DNA of 64,000 nucleotides from Chitinophaga ginsengisoli (lineage in GTDB: Bacteria; Bacteroidota; Bacteroidia; Chitinophagales; Chitinophagaceae): assembly GCF_003014595.1 (NCBI RefSeq), contig NZ_PYGK01000002.1:641555-705554 (forward strand). Direction: 5' to 3'. Positions 48,482-56,746 of this stretch are shown piece after piece. Numbering within the stretch: position 1 is the stretch's first letter; every line of letters starts with the position of its first letter. Position numbers and translations under genes: made by a program. Below the pieces are notes generated by a model. It was not told the origin of the DNA and did no database searches. It saw nothing but the letters and a program-made list of their open reading frames with translations.

Positions 48482-49150
48482 TTAATACGTGTCAATCGGC
48501 ATAGCTTGTTCCGTAAAAATGTGCTTCAGCCTTTCGCCCCATTGCGCCAGTTCCTGCTCCCTTTGTACCGCTGTTTGACGAACGGGAGCATATACTACCT
48601 GTGGACGAAGTACCTCAAAACCCGTAAACTGCAGTATACCCCGGTGGAGAGGTCTAAGTACACCATACAGATCTCCATGGAGCCCATCTTTCAGGTAAGC
48701 ACTTTCAACAGCGCCGGCAGTAAGGGACAGGATGGCCTTTTTACCTTTAAACATCCCTGCTTCATAAATATTGTCATTACCATAAAAACGGCCCATTGCA
48801 AAAACACGGTCCACCCAACCTTTGAGAATACCCGGCACAGTAAACCACCACAGCGGGAACTGCCAGATCATCAGATCACACCATTCTACCTTTTGCTGTT
48901 CTGTTTCAATGTCGTCGGCAAAACCGGCGACTTTCGTCGCATGTAGTTCTTCCAACTGTTGTTTAAAGAAAGCTGCATCATAGGTGGTTTTGAAATTATT
49001 TCGCCCTGACACCGGATTGAATTCCTCTCTGTAGAGATCTGATACTTTTACTTCATGTCCTTCTTCTTCCAGCGTTTTAATAGCCTGTTTAAACATGGCG
49101 CCATTCATACTCTGCATTTCCGGATGGGCCAACACAATTAGTATTTTCAT
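48482..49150 (-). CDS. NAD(P)H quinone oxidoreductase, flavodoxin fold
   Basis: 222 residues. A flavodoxin_2-type fold opens with M-K-I-L-I-V-L-A-H-P-E and the FMN/FAD phosphate loop region, then W-Q-F-P-L-W-W-F-T-V-P-G-I-L-K-G-W-V-D-R-V-F, the signature of MdaB/NQO1-type two-electron quinone reductases. L-T-A-G-A follows. It should detoxify quinones or nitro compounds in the cytoplasm. It is divergent from an HxlR regulator with a dyad covering its promoter, so induction by electrophiles through that regulator is likely. Confidence 0.88.
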   Translation of the reverse strand: MKILIVLAHPEMQSMNGAMFKQAIKTLEEEGHEVKVSDLYREEFNPVSGRNNFKTTYDAAFFKQQLEELHATKVAGFADDIETEQQKVEWCDLMIWQFPLWWFTVPGILKGWVDRVFAMGRFYGNDNIYEAGMFKGKKAILSLTAGAVESAYLKDGLHGDLYGVLRPLHRGILQFTGFEVLRPQVVYAPVRQTAVQREQELAQWGERLKHIFTEQAMPIDTY

Positions 49151-49180
49151 AATTTTATGTTGTTTTTTTAATTAACGGAG

Positions 49181-49204
49181 CAAAGGTAAATTGCGGCCAA
49201 TTAC
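49181..49204. promoter_or_regulatory. -7 box and overlapping dyad, probable HxlR operator
   Basis: On the minus strand TACCTTTG (49181-49188) is a perfect TANNTTTG box, 30 bases ahead of the quinone reductase ATG. It is overlapped by the imperfect dyad GTAAATTGCGGCCAATTAC (49186-49204, 7 of 9 positions symmetrical). A regulator bound there would block the promoter; the divergent HxlR gene starts 47 bases away. Confidence 0.5.
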
Positions 49205-49251
49205 GCTGTAACAGCTCGGCTGATTGTATGTATCACACAAAATTGTAAGTA

Positions 49252-49644
49252 ATGGGCAAACGTAAACCGACATCCACTAATGCACAGAATCTTAAAACCC
49301 TGGTTGATTTTTGCGGAGCTGTATATGCAATAGATGTTCTGGGGGGCAGGTGGAAACTGGTTATTCTTTATAAACTCGAGAAAAGAACGCTCCGGTTCAA
49401 CGAACTGAAAGACCATATCCCCGGCATTTCAGATCGTATGCTTACGCTACACCTGCAGGAGTTGGAGAAAAGCGGTCTGGTGATCAGGACCGTGTATGCG
49501 GAAATACCTCCTAAAGTGGAGTATACTTTGTCAGAAAGCGCGCGAAAACTGGCTCCTATATGGCAGCAGTTAGAGGAATGGGGCGCGCAGCATCGTGCGG
49601 TAATGGAGGAGGCGGCGGTTACAAACAGTTTTTCATCCAGATAG
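49252..49644 (+). CDS. HxlR-family winged-helix regulator
   Basis: 130 residues. The HxlR motif C-G-A-V-Y-A-I-D-V-L-G-G-R-W-K-L-V-I-L leads into R-F-N-E-L-K and the recognition helix I-S-D-R-M-L-T-L-H-L-Q-E-L. The single cysteine, Cys21, is at the conserved position that senses quinones or aldehydes in YodB- and HypR-type members. It is encoded divergently from a quinone reductase, the classic target of such regulators. Its 3' end overlaps the next, convergent gene by 26 bases. Confidence 0.9.
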   Translation: MGKRKPTSTNAQNLKTLVDFCGAVYAIDVLGGRWKLVILYKLEKRTLRFNELKDHIPGISDRMLTLHLQELEKSGLVIRTVYAEIPPKVEYTLSESARKLAPIWQQLEEWGAQHRAVMEEAAVTNSFSSR

Positions 49645-50143
49645 CTAAATGCTCTCTTATTCCCTTAATGTCGACATTTCCTTTAATACAATCTTCATCG
49701 CCGTATCTGTCACCATAGAATGACGCTTCCCGGGGATTTTCCTTATTAAAGTTAATCAGCAATCTTCCCCTGGAAGTTCTCCATTCCAGATCAATGGAAC
49801 CGTCCCGTAATGGATTTATATCGGGAAGTTCCAGCGGAATCTCATAATGCTGATGAATATATCCGGCATATGCCCGCAAAAAAGAAGTTGCATTCTCCCA
49901 GACTGCTTTACCTATAGGCAACGCATCTTCTTCATCCCATCCCTCTTCAAGGGCCAGCATATGCTTCGATTGTTCAATAAGTTCATCGACTTTAGAATTG
50001 TAGGTATCTGCATTCTTCATTTTACTACCCATTAATTCTTGTTGCAAAGGAATAAGCACAGAATGATGCCAAAAGCGATATAATGGAGAATTTTTCCATC
50101 CCTTCGTCGGAAAAGAGTTAACCCCCGTTGTAATTTCTGCCAT
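49619..50143 (-). CDS. Conserved protein of unknown function (GWDEEDALPI motif)
   Basis: 174 residues, no signal peptide. I do not recognise a named family. The segment L-E-E-G-W-D-E-E-D-A-L-P-I resembles the GWDG-GA-P-pattern of small phage- and plasmid-associated proteins. It is followed by a helix, then I-D-L-E-W-R-T-S-R-G-R-L-L-I-N-F and an acidic C-terminal strand region. It is convergent with the HxlR gene, sharing 26 bases of coding sequence. Confidence 0.6.
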   Translation of the reverse strand: MAEITTGVNSFPTKGWKNSPLYRFWHHSVLIPLQQELMGSKMKNADTYNSKVDELIEQSKHMLALEEGWDEEDALPIGKAVWENATSFLRAYAGYIHQHYEIPLELPDINPLRDGSIDLEWRTSRGRLLINFNKENPREASFYGDRYGDEDCIKGNVDIKGIREHLAIWMKNCL

Positions 50144-50333
50144 AAAACTAAATTGTTTTGGATTGGTTAAAAATTAACAAACAATACACCTCTTTGGAAG
50201 CTTATCAATGACAGCGTCCACAAACTTAAATCTTCTACAAATACAAAACAAAAAAGTATAAAAATTCATTTCTCACAAAATCAGACGAGCATCTTTATAC
50301 TATCGTAATAGCCTGTACGCTACTTCTAAAATG

Positions 50334-50361
50334 AAAGGCCCGGCTAAATTGCCAGGCCTTT
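50334..50361 (-). terminator. Terminator downstream of the SusD remnant
   Basis: A 10-bp stem (AAAGGCCTGG against CCGGGCCTTT on the minus strand, one mismatch) with an 8-base loop follows the remnant's stop codon by 17 bases and is trailed by CATTTTA. It looks like the original terminator of the lost gene. Confidence 0.6.
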
Positions 50362-50378
50362 TAATGATTCATTTATTC

Positions 50379-50609
50379 TCAATAGCCTCTATTCTGATAA
50401 TAGCTTTCTCCCGATTCCAGCGTATTCAGGAACGTTGTTGGAATAGGCCGCACTTCATTTTGATTATCTGTAAAGAACTGTCCTACATCTGGATTTGGCC
50501 CCATCAGGTAAGTCTTGTTCAGTTTCTTCATGCGTTTCAAATCATAAAACCTTACATACTCACCGCATAACTCCCTTGCACGTTCATTCAGCACAGTCGA
50601 ACGTGGCAT
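50379..50609 (-). pseudogene. C-terminal remnant of a RagB/SusD gene
   Basis: 76 codons whose translation matches only the last ~70 residues of SusD proteins: L-N-E-R-A-R-E-L-C-G-E-Y-V-R-F-Y-D-L-K-R, then N-E-V-R-P-I-P-T-T-F-L, ending Y-Q-N-R-G-Y. In full SusD proteins this block is the conserved final helix plus the R-P-I-P tail. A TAA lies directly before its ATG and no SusD sequence continues upstream, so about 85% of the gene is gone. The SusC partner is absent too. Confidence 0.85.
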
Positions 50610-50736
50610 TTAAAATACCACTGCAATACTATTACAGCGACAATCGCTAATTTAACATCACATATCCATTCAAGTTTGTTGCGGAAAAACATTCAACCTG
50701 ACACATACATTCTATCAACATTCCAAACCATCTTTT

Positions 50737-52176
50737 ATGAAAAAAATCTTACTCAATTTGTTAGCCGTTGTACTTGCATGTACTTCTTTAAGGGCGGCAT
50801 CCAACATGTCAGATACCACATTGCCCTGTGTATCTGCCTATGAGCCCAACAATACGGACGAAACAGCCGCACTGATACCGACGAATACCGATATTCAGGG
50901 CGCGATATTTCCTTCGGGCGATAATGATACCTATCAGATCAATGCCCCCGCTAATTCGCAGATACACATCACCCAGCATAATCCAGCTGCCAACACCTAT
51001 CTGGGGATTTACAACTACGATACAGGAGAATATGACTGGGCGCTTGATCCAGGCGTTGACGTCGTTCTCAATTTCAACACCATCGGAGGAAAATGTTATA
51101 TCTTTGTAGGCGCTTACGGGGAACCATCCGAAAGCTGTTACACACTTAATGTTGGACTGGCAACTCCCCCACTCTGCCCGGATACTTTTGAGTACAACGA
51201 TGTGTTGGATTCTGCAAAGACTATTGTAATCGGACAAACAGTTGCAGGCCGGATCTCAGATTACGCTGACAGAGATTTCTTCAAATTTACGGTCGACACG
51301 CCGTCTACCATCAGTGCGTATATGACTAATGTTGTTTCAGAATATTTTCAGTTCGACCTTAAAAATGCTAATGGTATACTTCTCCGTTCAGGTGTGTATG
51401 ATGCCACCAATAAAACTAAACATATCTTCCAGTACGGATTATCTGCTGGCACCTACTACCTGGAAACCAGTAGTCAGGGATTCGCTATCAATCCCGAATG
51501 TTATCAGCTGACAGTCAACACACAACCATCACAGGAATGTGCAGATTGGTACGAGCCTAATAATAACGATCTGGAAGCACCTGAAATATCACTGAATACC
51601 GACTATATTTCAAAACTACAGGATCAGGACTTCTATATGTTTTTCGTCCCTTCAGGAACCTATTACTTTGAAGTAAGAGTAGATGGCCTCTGGCCTAATT
51701 GCCGCGTGAGCCTGACAGACCTTTACCTTGCCGGAGTCGGTTTCGACCATGTAGAATATAATGAAGACTATGGATCTGTAGAAGTGTTCAATGGAGGAGG
51801 TGAGTATTATATCGTAGAGATAGATCCTTACACAGGTGGAACATCATCCGATAAGTGCTATAAGCTGAGAATAAATGTGCCCGGTGCTACAACAACCCGT
51901 AAACAAGCCCTCACAACTAAAAATGGGCTTATTCAACCTGTTAAACTATACCCTGTACCGACTACAGGAAAAATGCTGATGGAGGTTACCACCACAGGTG
52001 AAAGAGAAAAACGCATCTCTATATCTGATCTTAGCGGTCGTATTCTCTTCAGCCAAAAATACGGCGTTACAGATGGTCTAAACAAGCTGGAAATTACACT
52101 TCCATCCACGCTTGCCAACGGCGTCTATATCATCTCTGATGGCAAACAATCAAGGAAGATCCTATTAAGACGATGA
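50737..52176 (+). CDS. Secreted PPC-repeat protein with T9SS type A sorting domain
   Basis: 479 residues with a signal peptide (A-V-V-L-A-C-T-S-L-R-A-A). Three bacterial pre-peptidase C-terminal (PPC) domains follow, each opening with a Y-E-P-N-N/F-E-Y-N-D motif and closing with a C-Y-x-L-x-V strand (about 35-135, 145-265 and 275-395). The last 80 residues are a type A T9SS sorting domain (L-Y-P-V-P-T-T-G-K, I-S-D-L-S-G-R, ending G-K-Q-S-R-K-I-L-L-R-R). It should be exported by the type IX system and displayed or released. No catalytic domain is present, so it is likely an adhesin or accessory binding protein. Confidence 0.88.
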   Translation: MKKILLNLLAVVLACTSLRAASNMSDTTLPCVSAYEPNNTDETAALIPTNTDIQGAIFPSGDNDTYQINAPANSQIHITQHNPAANTYLGIYNYDTGEYDWALDPGVDVVLNFNTIGGKCYIFVGAYGEPSESCYTLNVGLATPPLCPDTFEYNDVLDSAKTIVIGQTVAGRISDYADRDFFKFTVDTPSTISAYMTNVVSEYFQFDLKNANGILLRSGVYDATNKTKHIFQYGLSAGTYYLETSSQGFAINPECYQLTVNTQPSQECADWYEPNNNDLEAPEISLNTDYISKLQDQDFYMFFVPSGTYYFEVRVDGLWPNCRVSLTDLYLAGVGFDHVEYNEDYGSVEVFNGGGEYYIVEIDPYTGGTSSDKCYKLRINVPGATTTRKQALTTKNGLIQPVKLYPVPTTGKMLMEVTTTGEREKRISISDLSGRILFSQKYGVTDGLNKLEITLPSTLANGVYIISDGKQSRKILLRR

Positions 52177-52908
52177 TCAGCCATGAGGAGGGCTGAGAAA
52201 CCATTTTAACAGATTGCCACTCAGCCCTCCCATGCTAATAAGCCAGTCCCTATATTCAGCTTCCTCTTCTGAGGGATTGACAAGTATCGTTAAAGATTCA
52301 CTGATGGGTTCATAGTCTGAATAATCATACGATGACCAGATCCTTCTGATCTCTCCAAAATGGCTGTTGATCAACTCTTCTACAGACGTATTCTTATCTA
52401 ACCAGTAAGGCCCCATTTTAAGGAGAAAAGCAGTCCAGCTATATACTAATTCCTTATCCTGCTGCTTATCTGCTTCCCGGATGACGTATAATCCCAGGTC
52501 ATACACGTTCATTATTTCCAGGGCGCCTTCTTTTTCTCTCAACGGGGAACCATAGTCAATATAGATCTTGCGCGTGTCCGTCTCCAGGTAGGCTACCATC
52601 TTGTTCTCTTCGCTCCATTCTTCTTTCAAATCCCGGTAGATGTATTCAATGTCATCTTTTTCCAGCAATTCTTCGAAAAAGGATTCATTCCCCTTGTAAT
52701 CCGGATGCTCCGTATAGTCGATGGTCTTAGTGTACCCAGTTTTCAGCAAAACGGGCATTACCCTGAAATTAGTGAACGAACAATCAAATTGCTGCTGTAT
52801 TGCATACAGATTGCCGATGATCTTCATTTTTTCTTCGTTTGTTCCTTCTGTTTTGTCGACCAGATGAATGCTGTATTCTATCAGACCTTCTATTTCCCAC
52901 ATTGACAT
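52177..52908 (-). CDS. Uncharacterised acidic protein
   Basis: 243 residues, no signal peptide or membrane segment, strongly acidic. No recognised domain; the mix of helices and a central Y-L-E-T-D-T-R-K-I-Y-I-D-Y-G-S-P strand pair is vaguely like immunity-type proteins, but I cannot assign it. The frame is intact, with two good ATGs (52908 and 52902). Its stop codon abuts the stop of the convergent T9SS gene, inside a small hairpin (TCAGCC-N8-GGCTGA). Confidence 0.55.
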   Translation of the reverse strand: MSMWEIEGLIEYSIHLVDKTEGTNEEKMKIIGNLYAIQQQFDCSFTNFRVMPVLLKTGYTKTIDYTEHPDYKGNESFFEELLEKDDIEYIYRDLKEEWSEENKMVAYLETDTRKIYIDYGSPLREKEGALEIMNVYDLGLYVIREADKQQDKELVYSWTAFLLKMGPYWLDKNTSVEELINSHFGEIRRIWSSYDYSDYEPISESLTILVNPSEEEAEYRDWLISMGGLSGNLLKWFLSPPHG

Positions 52909-53206
52909 GGCTGTATGCTTGCTAAGTTTAAGAAAATATATATTTATGTAGACGCGTCAATGACGCGGATTTTCCAAAGAATGACAGATAAACACAAATG
53001 ACGATTATGCTTGCCTATCGATCTGTATTTTCTGACAACATCACAAAGCTAAACAGAAAAAGCATGCGGAAAATACGCATTTTTTTCTCTTCAACAGCCA
53101 ACTGTGATAAATTGATTTACAGCATATTAAAATGTAAAATTGGCATAAAAGACAGGATACAGGAAAATCCATGCTCGTTCACGTTAAGATTTAGTTGAGA
53201 TGTACT

Positions 53207-53298
53207 AGAGGTTCGCTCGAGGTAGCCTCATCCTCCCTTAATCTTCCGTTCCGAAACGGAGGATTAAGGGAGGATGAGGCTACCTCGAGCGAACCTCT
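53207..53298. repeat. 92-base near-perfect palindrome, core GTTCCGAAAC
   Basis: Each arm is 46 bases. The outer 37 base pairs are perfect (starting AGAGGTTCGCTCGAGG). Further in there is one T-G pair and one C-A mismatch beside the centre. There is no unpaired loop of note and no following T-run. It lies about 300 bases from the start of one divergent gene and 480 from the other. Confidence 0.95.
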
Positions 53299-53345
53299 GC
53301 TATATCTCTATCGGAACAGAACCCTGGTTTTGTTGTGTTATTTCT

Positions 53346-53447
53346 CCGCTTTGATACCGCTTTGATACCGCTAATCCTACCTTTATCTTACGTTCATGAA
53401 CGTAGGATCAAGGTAGGATTAGCGGTATCAAAGCGGTATCAAAGCGG
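53346..53447. repeat. 102-base near-perfect palindrome with internal 11-bp repeats, core GTTCATGAAC
   Basis: 51-base arms with only one mismatch and one T-G pair. Each arm contains two tandem copies of the 11-mer CCGCTTTGATA (or its complement). A further copy of GGTATCAAAGC lies just outside the right arm at about 53454-53464. The centre ACGTTCATGAACGT is perfectly symmetrical. Confidence 0.95.
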
Positions 53448-53774
53448 CAAAATGGTATCAAAGCTACCTCAAACGGATTGTCTGGTTGTGCGGTCAGGAA
53501 AAGCTATGACATACTCCCGCAAAGAACCAGCATCGACATGGATAAAAAGTGTTAAGATATAGCTGTTAAGCGTTAAAATAATGGCTGATGGATATATCTA
53601 TATTTCCTTAATTTCACACTAATAAAGTGTTGATCTGACATTTAACTAGCACTGACCTGTAGCTACTTCTGACTGGATATCTAACCAACAATGAAACCCT
53701 TTTGTCATTCTGAAACCATCGGGCGGTATTATTCACTATTCTACAAAATATATAACCCTTATCAATCTGATGCC

Positions 53775-55649
53775 ATGAAAATTAACCTTGTTTTTTTCAA
53801 CCGAAGAGGCTTCCGTTTCGGCTGTAACAATTTGTTTGCTGTACTATCCTGCCTCATTTTGTTCTGTACTTCATGCAAAAAAGATCTCCCGGCTAAAGAT
53901 GCCAGCACGCCTAAGAAGTCAGAGCTGGCGGCGCTGTCTATATACAAGCCGAATGAATTTGGCAACATGGACTACAATGACAGCACTAGTACCTGGAGCT
54001 ACAAACGTAGCCGGCAATCAACGCATTTTATCGTATTCTGGGATAAAAAATACCAGCACTATGACCCAGGATCTCAAAGTATCCCCAGTGCATATCGTGT
54101 TAATATTGATGATCTGCTGGCTAAAGCCGAGTCGTTCTATGAACATAATGTGACAGAGCTTAAGTTTGCAGAGGTAGGCACGGGGAAGTCGAACCTGGAC
54201 AAATATAAACTAATGATCTTCCTGTACTACCAGGACGAATGGCTGGCTACCGGTTCCGGTTATGATGATATTATCGGGGCACTTTGGGTGAGTCCGAATA
54301 CATGTCAACCTGTAGGATCTACTATTGCCCATGAGATCGGGCACAGCTTCCAGTACCAGGTCTTCTGCGATATAAAAAACGGCGCTGGTTTCCGCTATGG
54401 CTTTGGTGGCAATGGCGGTAATGGGTTCTGGGAGCAAACAGCACAATGGCAGTCTTTTCAGAGCTATCCAAAAGAAGCATTTACCTCCTATTATTTCGGC
54501 GAGTATGTAAAAAACTATCATCGTCATATTATTCATGAATTACCCCGTTATGCCAATTATTTCATACACTATTATTGGACCTATAAACATGGCATCGATA
54601 TGATCGGTAAGCTCTGGCGTGGAGCGAGACAACCGGAAGACCCTGTGCAGGCATATATGCGACTCAACGGCATAACAACTGAACAGTTCAATGATGAGAT
54701 CTATGATGCTGCTAGCAGATTGACGACTTTTGATATGGATGCCCTCAGGCAGAATGGGAAAGATTATATCGGCAAACATACCTATAACATGAATCAGCTG
54801 TCAGACGGTAGTTTCCAGGTTGCTTATGACCATTGCCCCGGAACAACCGGTTATAATGTTATTCCGTTAAATGTTCCTGCCGGAGGTACAGAAATATCGG
54901 CTGCATTTACAGGACTTCCCAATGCAGCGGGCTACAATCAGGTAGATGCCGGCCGGGCCGGATGGCGTTATGGTTATGTTGCTTTGCTGGAAAATGGCAC
55001 AAGAGTTTATAGCAACATGTCCAAAGGAACTGCTGGTACCGCATTGTTCACCGTACCGGCAGGCTGCAGTAAACTGTGGTTTGTTGTAACAGGTGCTCCT
55101 ACCATCTATTCCCCAAATCCATGGGACGATAATGAGAGCGACGATGAACAATGGCCATATAAGGTAAAATTCAATCGTACAAATGTATTAGGTTATATCA
55201 ATCCGGGTGAAAATGCAACACCGAGGGACACTAGTTTTACTTATAATGTCAGTTTTCCCCTCGATATGACCGCTTACTCAGGAAAATCAGTATCTATCGA
55301 TCTGACAAAGTTGGCTACCGCTTTTGTATTGCAACCTCCCAGAATAACCCAACTGATGGGCAGTTCAATTAAATTCTATGCTGTTGAAAGTAATGGGTCA
55401 CTTAATGCCACCACAACGGCGAATGGCTATGGACATTGGTTTAATGCACAGGGAAATGTCACCAGCTGGGGAACCAATGCCCGCTTATTCTCTGAATATG
55501 ATGCATCTTCTTTTGTTTTCTCAATAGGTCAGTATCCCGGCCACAGCGTTGTTGGCGACAAATATACCATCCGGCAGGCACTGGTCTATGAATATGAGCC
55601 AACGAAAAAAGTGCAGGCCACTTTTATACTTAATGTCAAAATAGAATAG
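53775..55649 (+). CDS. HEIGH-motif surface lipoprotein (DUF6055 / DUF4859-like)
   Basis: About 624 residues from the ATG at 53775; the frame runs open to 53691, but only this start gives a proper leader, with lipobox L-F-C-T-S-C. The region to about 330 contains S-T-I-A-H-E-I-G-H-S-F-Q-Y-Q, a zinc-peptidase-like H-E-x-x-H, and follows the DUF6055 pattern. A beta domain follows, then a C-terminal ~150-residue domain (V-S-F-P-L-D-M-T-A-Y to the end) resembling DUF4859. It is probably a cell-surface metallopeptidase or glycan-active protein; the domain names are from memory. Confidence 0.75.
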   Translation: MKINLVFFNRRGFRFGCNNLFAVLSCLILFCTSCKKDLPAKDASTPKKSELAALSIYKPNEFGNMDYNDSTSTWSYKRSRQSTHFIVFWDKKYQHYDPGSQSIPSAYRVNIDDLLAKAESFYEHNVTELKFAEVGTGKSNLDKYKLMIFLYYQDEWLATGSGYDDIIGALWVSPNTCQPVGSTIAHEIGHSFQYQVFCDIKNGAGFRYGFGGNGGNGFWEQTAQWQSFQSYPKEAFTSYYFGEYVKNYHRHIIHELPRYANYFIHYYWTYKHGIDMIGKLWRGARQPEDPVQAYMRLNGITTEQFNDEIYDAASRLTTFDMDALRQNGKDYIGKHTYNMNQLSDGSFQVAYDHCPGTTGYNVIPLNVPAGGTEISAAFTGLPNAAGYNQVDAGRAGWRYGYVALLENGTRVYSNMSKGTAGTALFTVPAGCSKLWFVVTGAPTIYSPNPWDDNESDDEQWPYKVKFNRTNVLGYINPGENATPRDTSFTYNVSFPLDMTAYSGKSVSIDLTKLATAFVLQPPRITQLMGSSIKFYAVESNGSLNATTTANGYGHWFNAQGNVTSWGTNARLFSEYDASSFVFSIGQYPGHSVVGDKYTIRQALVYEYEPTKKVQATFILNVKIE

Positions 55650-55673
55650 CCTGCTACTATAGTCATTATTACT

Positions 55674-55722
55674 ATCGCTTATCCCCGGTCCATGTTATGT
55701 TCGTGAACCAGGGATAAGCGAT
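55674..55722. repeat. Imperfect long hairpin between convergent genes
   Basis: 21-bp arms beginning ATCGCTTATCCC, with three mismatched or wobble positions and a 7-base loop (TTATGTT). It contains GTTCGTGAAC, but off-centre. Its position between convergent stop codons is compatible with termination, although there is no T-run. Confidence 0.75.
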
Positions 55723-55739
55723 GATATTGAAGAAATATC

Positions 55740-56144
55740 TTATTCCACCTCCTTATCCTGATCTACTTCATTTTTGGGTTCCCAAAGCTCAATAATGTTT
55801 CCTTCAGGATCCAGTATATGGACGAATTTGCCATAGTCATATTCCGCAATCTCGTCAACGACAGTTACATTGTTCTTTCTAAACTCTTCTACCAGAGCTA
55901 CAATATTTTCGACCCGGTAATTAATCATAAATGATTTGGCTGAGGGATTGAAGTATTTGGTATCCTGTGGAAACGTACTCCAGGTTGTCGACCCTTTTTG
56001 AGATGGGTTATCAGCATCCCGCCATTCAAACGTTGTACCGTATTCGCTGGTAGCCAATCCAAGGTTTTTGGCGTACCATTCGTTCATACCTTTGGGGTTA
56101 TCGCATTTAAAAAATATGCCGCCAAGGCCAGTTACTTTTTTCAT
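55740..56144 (-). CDS. VOC (glyoxalase/bleomycin-resistance) family protein
   Basis: 134 residues forming two beta-alpha-beta-beta-beta units: G-L-G-G-I-F-F-K-C-D-N-P at the start and H-I-L-D-P-E-G-N-I-I-E-L-W-E-P near the end. The last Glu of I-I-E-L-W-E matches the usual metal ligand of the fold. It could be a metal-dependent lyase or dioxygenase, or a ligand-binding protein; the substrate is unknown. It is a single gene. Confidence 0.85.
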   Translation of the reverse strand: MKKVTGLGGIFFKCDNPKGMNEWYAKNLGLATSEYGTTFEWRDADNPSQKGSTTWSTFPQDTKYFNPSAKSFMINYRVENIVALVEEFRKNNVTVVDEIAEYDYGKFVHILDPEGNIIELWEPKNEVDQDKEVE

Positions 56145-56310
56145 ATTTGAAGTGTGTTGTACGATAAAAAAGCTATAATATTGAATACCAGAGTGATATT
56201 TTATACGATAATAAATATACTAAAGAATATTTAGCCCCAAAACATTTGCTTCTTTATGTACTCCCCTTTCGTCATGTTATCATATTGCCCCTATTACATC
56301 GGTGAAAATA

Positions 56311-56727
56311 CTATTTCTTTGGTCGCTTTTTTAACCTCGCCGTTACCCATTCTTTACGATGCCTCCATTTATCAAGAACGGGATCGTCATTTACCATAAC
56401 ATCCTTACTGTTCATTAATCCCAGACTCTTTGCCAGCGACTTAAACAGTGTGGCCACTTTCTTGTTTTGCCGCAGCCATTCCTGCTGCGTCTTCAATGTA
56501 TGCGTTTCATACGTTTTAAAAGCCAGATTAATAACCTTCAGCTCGCCTTCATAATCCTTTTTCTTTCGGTATAGTACCATCAGGCGTTGCCAGGCCTGCT
56601 CTTCTCGTGGATTGTTCTTCACAGCTTGTTGATACAGCATTATAGCCCCCTCCGCATCACCCTGAGATTCGGCGTCTTTTGCCTTGACCAGTAGCTGTCG
56701 GTTAGATGTATTTTTTCCCTGAGCCAT
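56311..56727 (-). CDS. Small TPR-like protein
   Basis: 138 residues, basic and helical. Residues about 8-80 show two TPR-like units (A-E-S-Q-G-D-A-E-G-A-I-M-L-Y-Q-Q-A-V and N-P-R-E-E-Q-A-W-Q-R-L). The C-terminus is lysine- and arginine-rich. It is probably a protein-binding adaptor. It is divergent from a response-regulator gene, with an inverted repeat between them. Confidence 0.7.
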   Translation of the reverse strand: MAQGKNTSNRQLLVKAKDAESQGDAEGAIMLYQQAVKNNPREEQAWQRLMVLYRKKKDYEGELKVINLAFKTYETHTLKTQQEWLRQNKKVATLFKSLAKSLGLMNSKDVMVNDDPVLDKWRHRKEWVTARLKKRPKK

Positions 56728-56746
56728 ATCAATTTATACCAAGTGG

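Larger units (their letters stand above)
52909..53774. other. 866-base gene-free region holding two long palindromes
   Basis: No supported gene. The region separates two divergent genes and contains the 92-base palindrome at 53207 and the 102-base palindrome at 53346, plus a small 15-base palindrome (CGCGTCA-A-TGACGCG) at 52953. Short frames here are mostly the palindromes read through. No transposase or integrase remnant is recognisable. Confidence 0.7.

Noticed and set aside
52174..52196. TCAGCC-N8-GGCTGA hairpin at the abutting stop codons
   Set aside because: Six base pairs without a T-run is too weak to call a terminator with confidence.
53207..53447. Palindromes considered as insertion-sequence ends
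   Set aside because: No transposase, no target-site duplication, and the two arms of each palindrome are contiguous and do not flank a gene.
53346..53464. Short tandem repeats considered as a CRISPR array
   Set aside because: The unit is 11 bases with no spacers, few copies and mirror symmetry; no cas gene is present.
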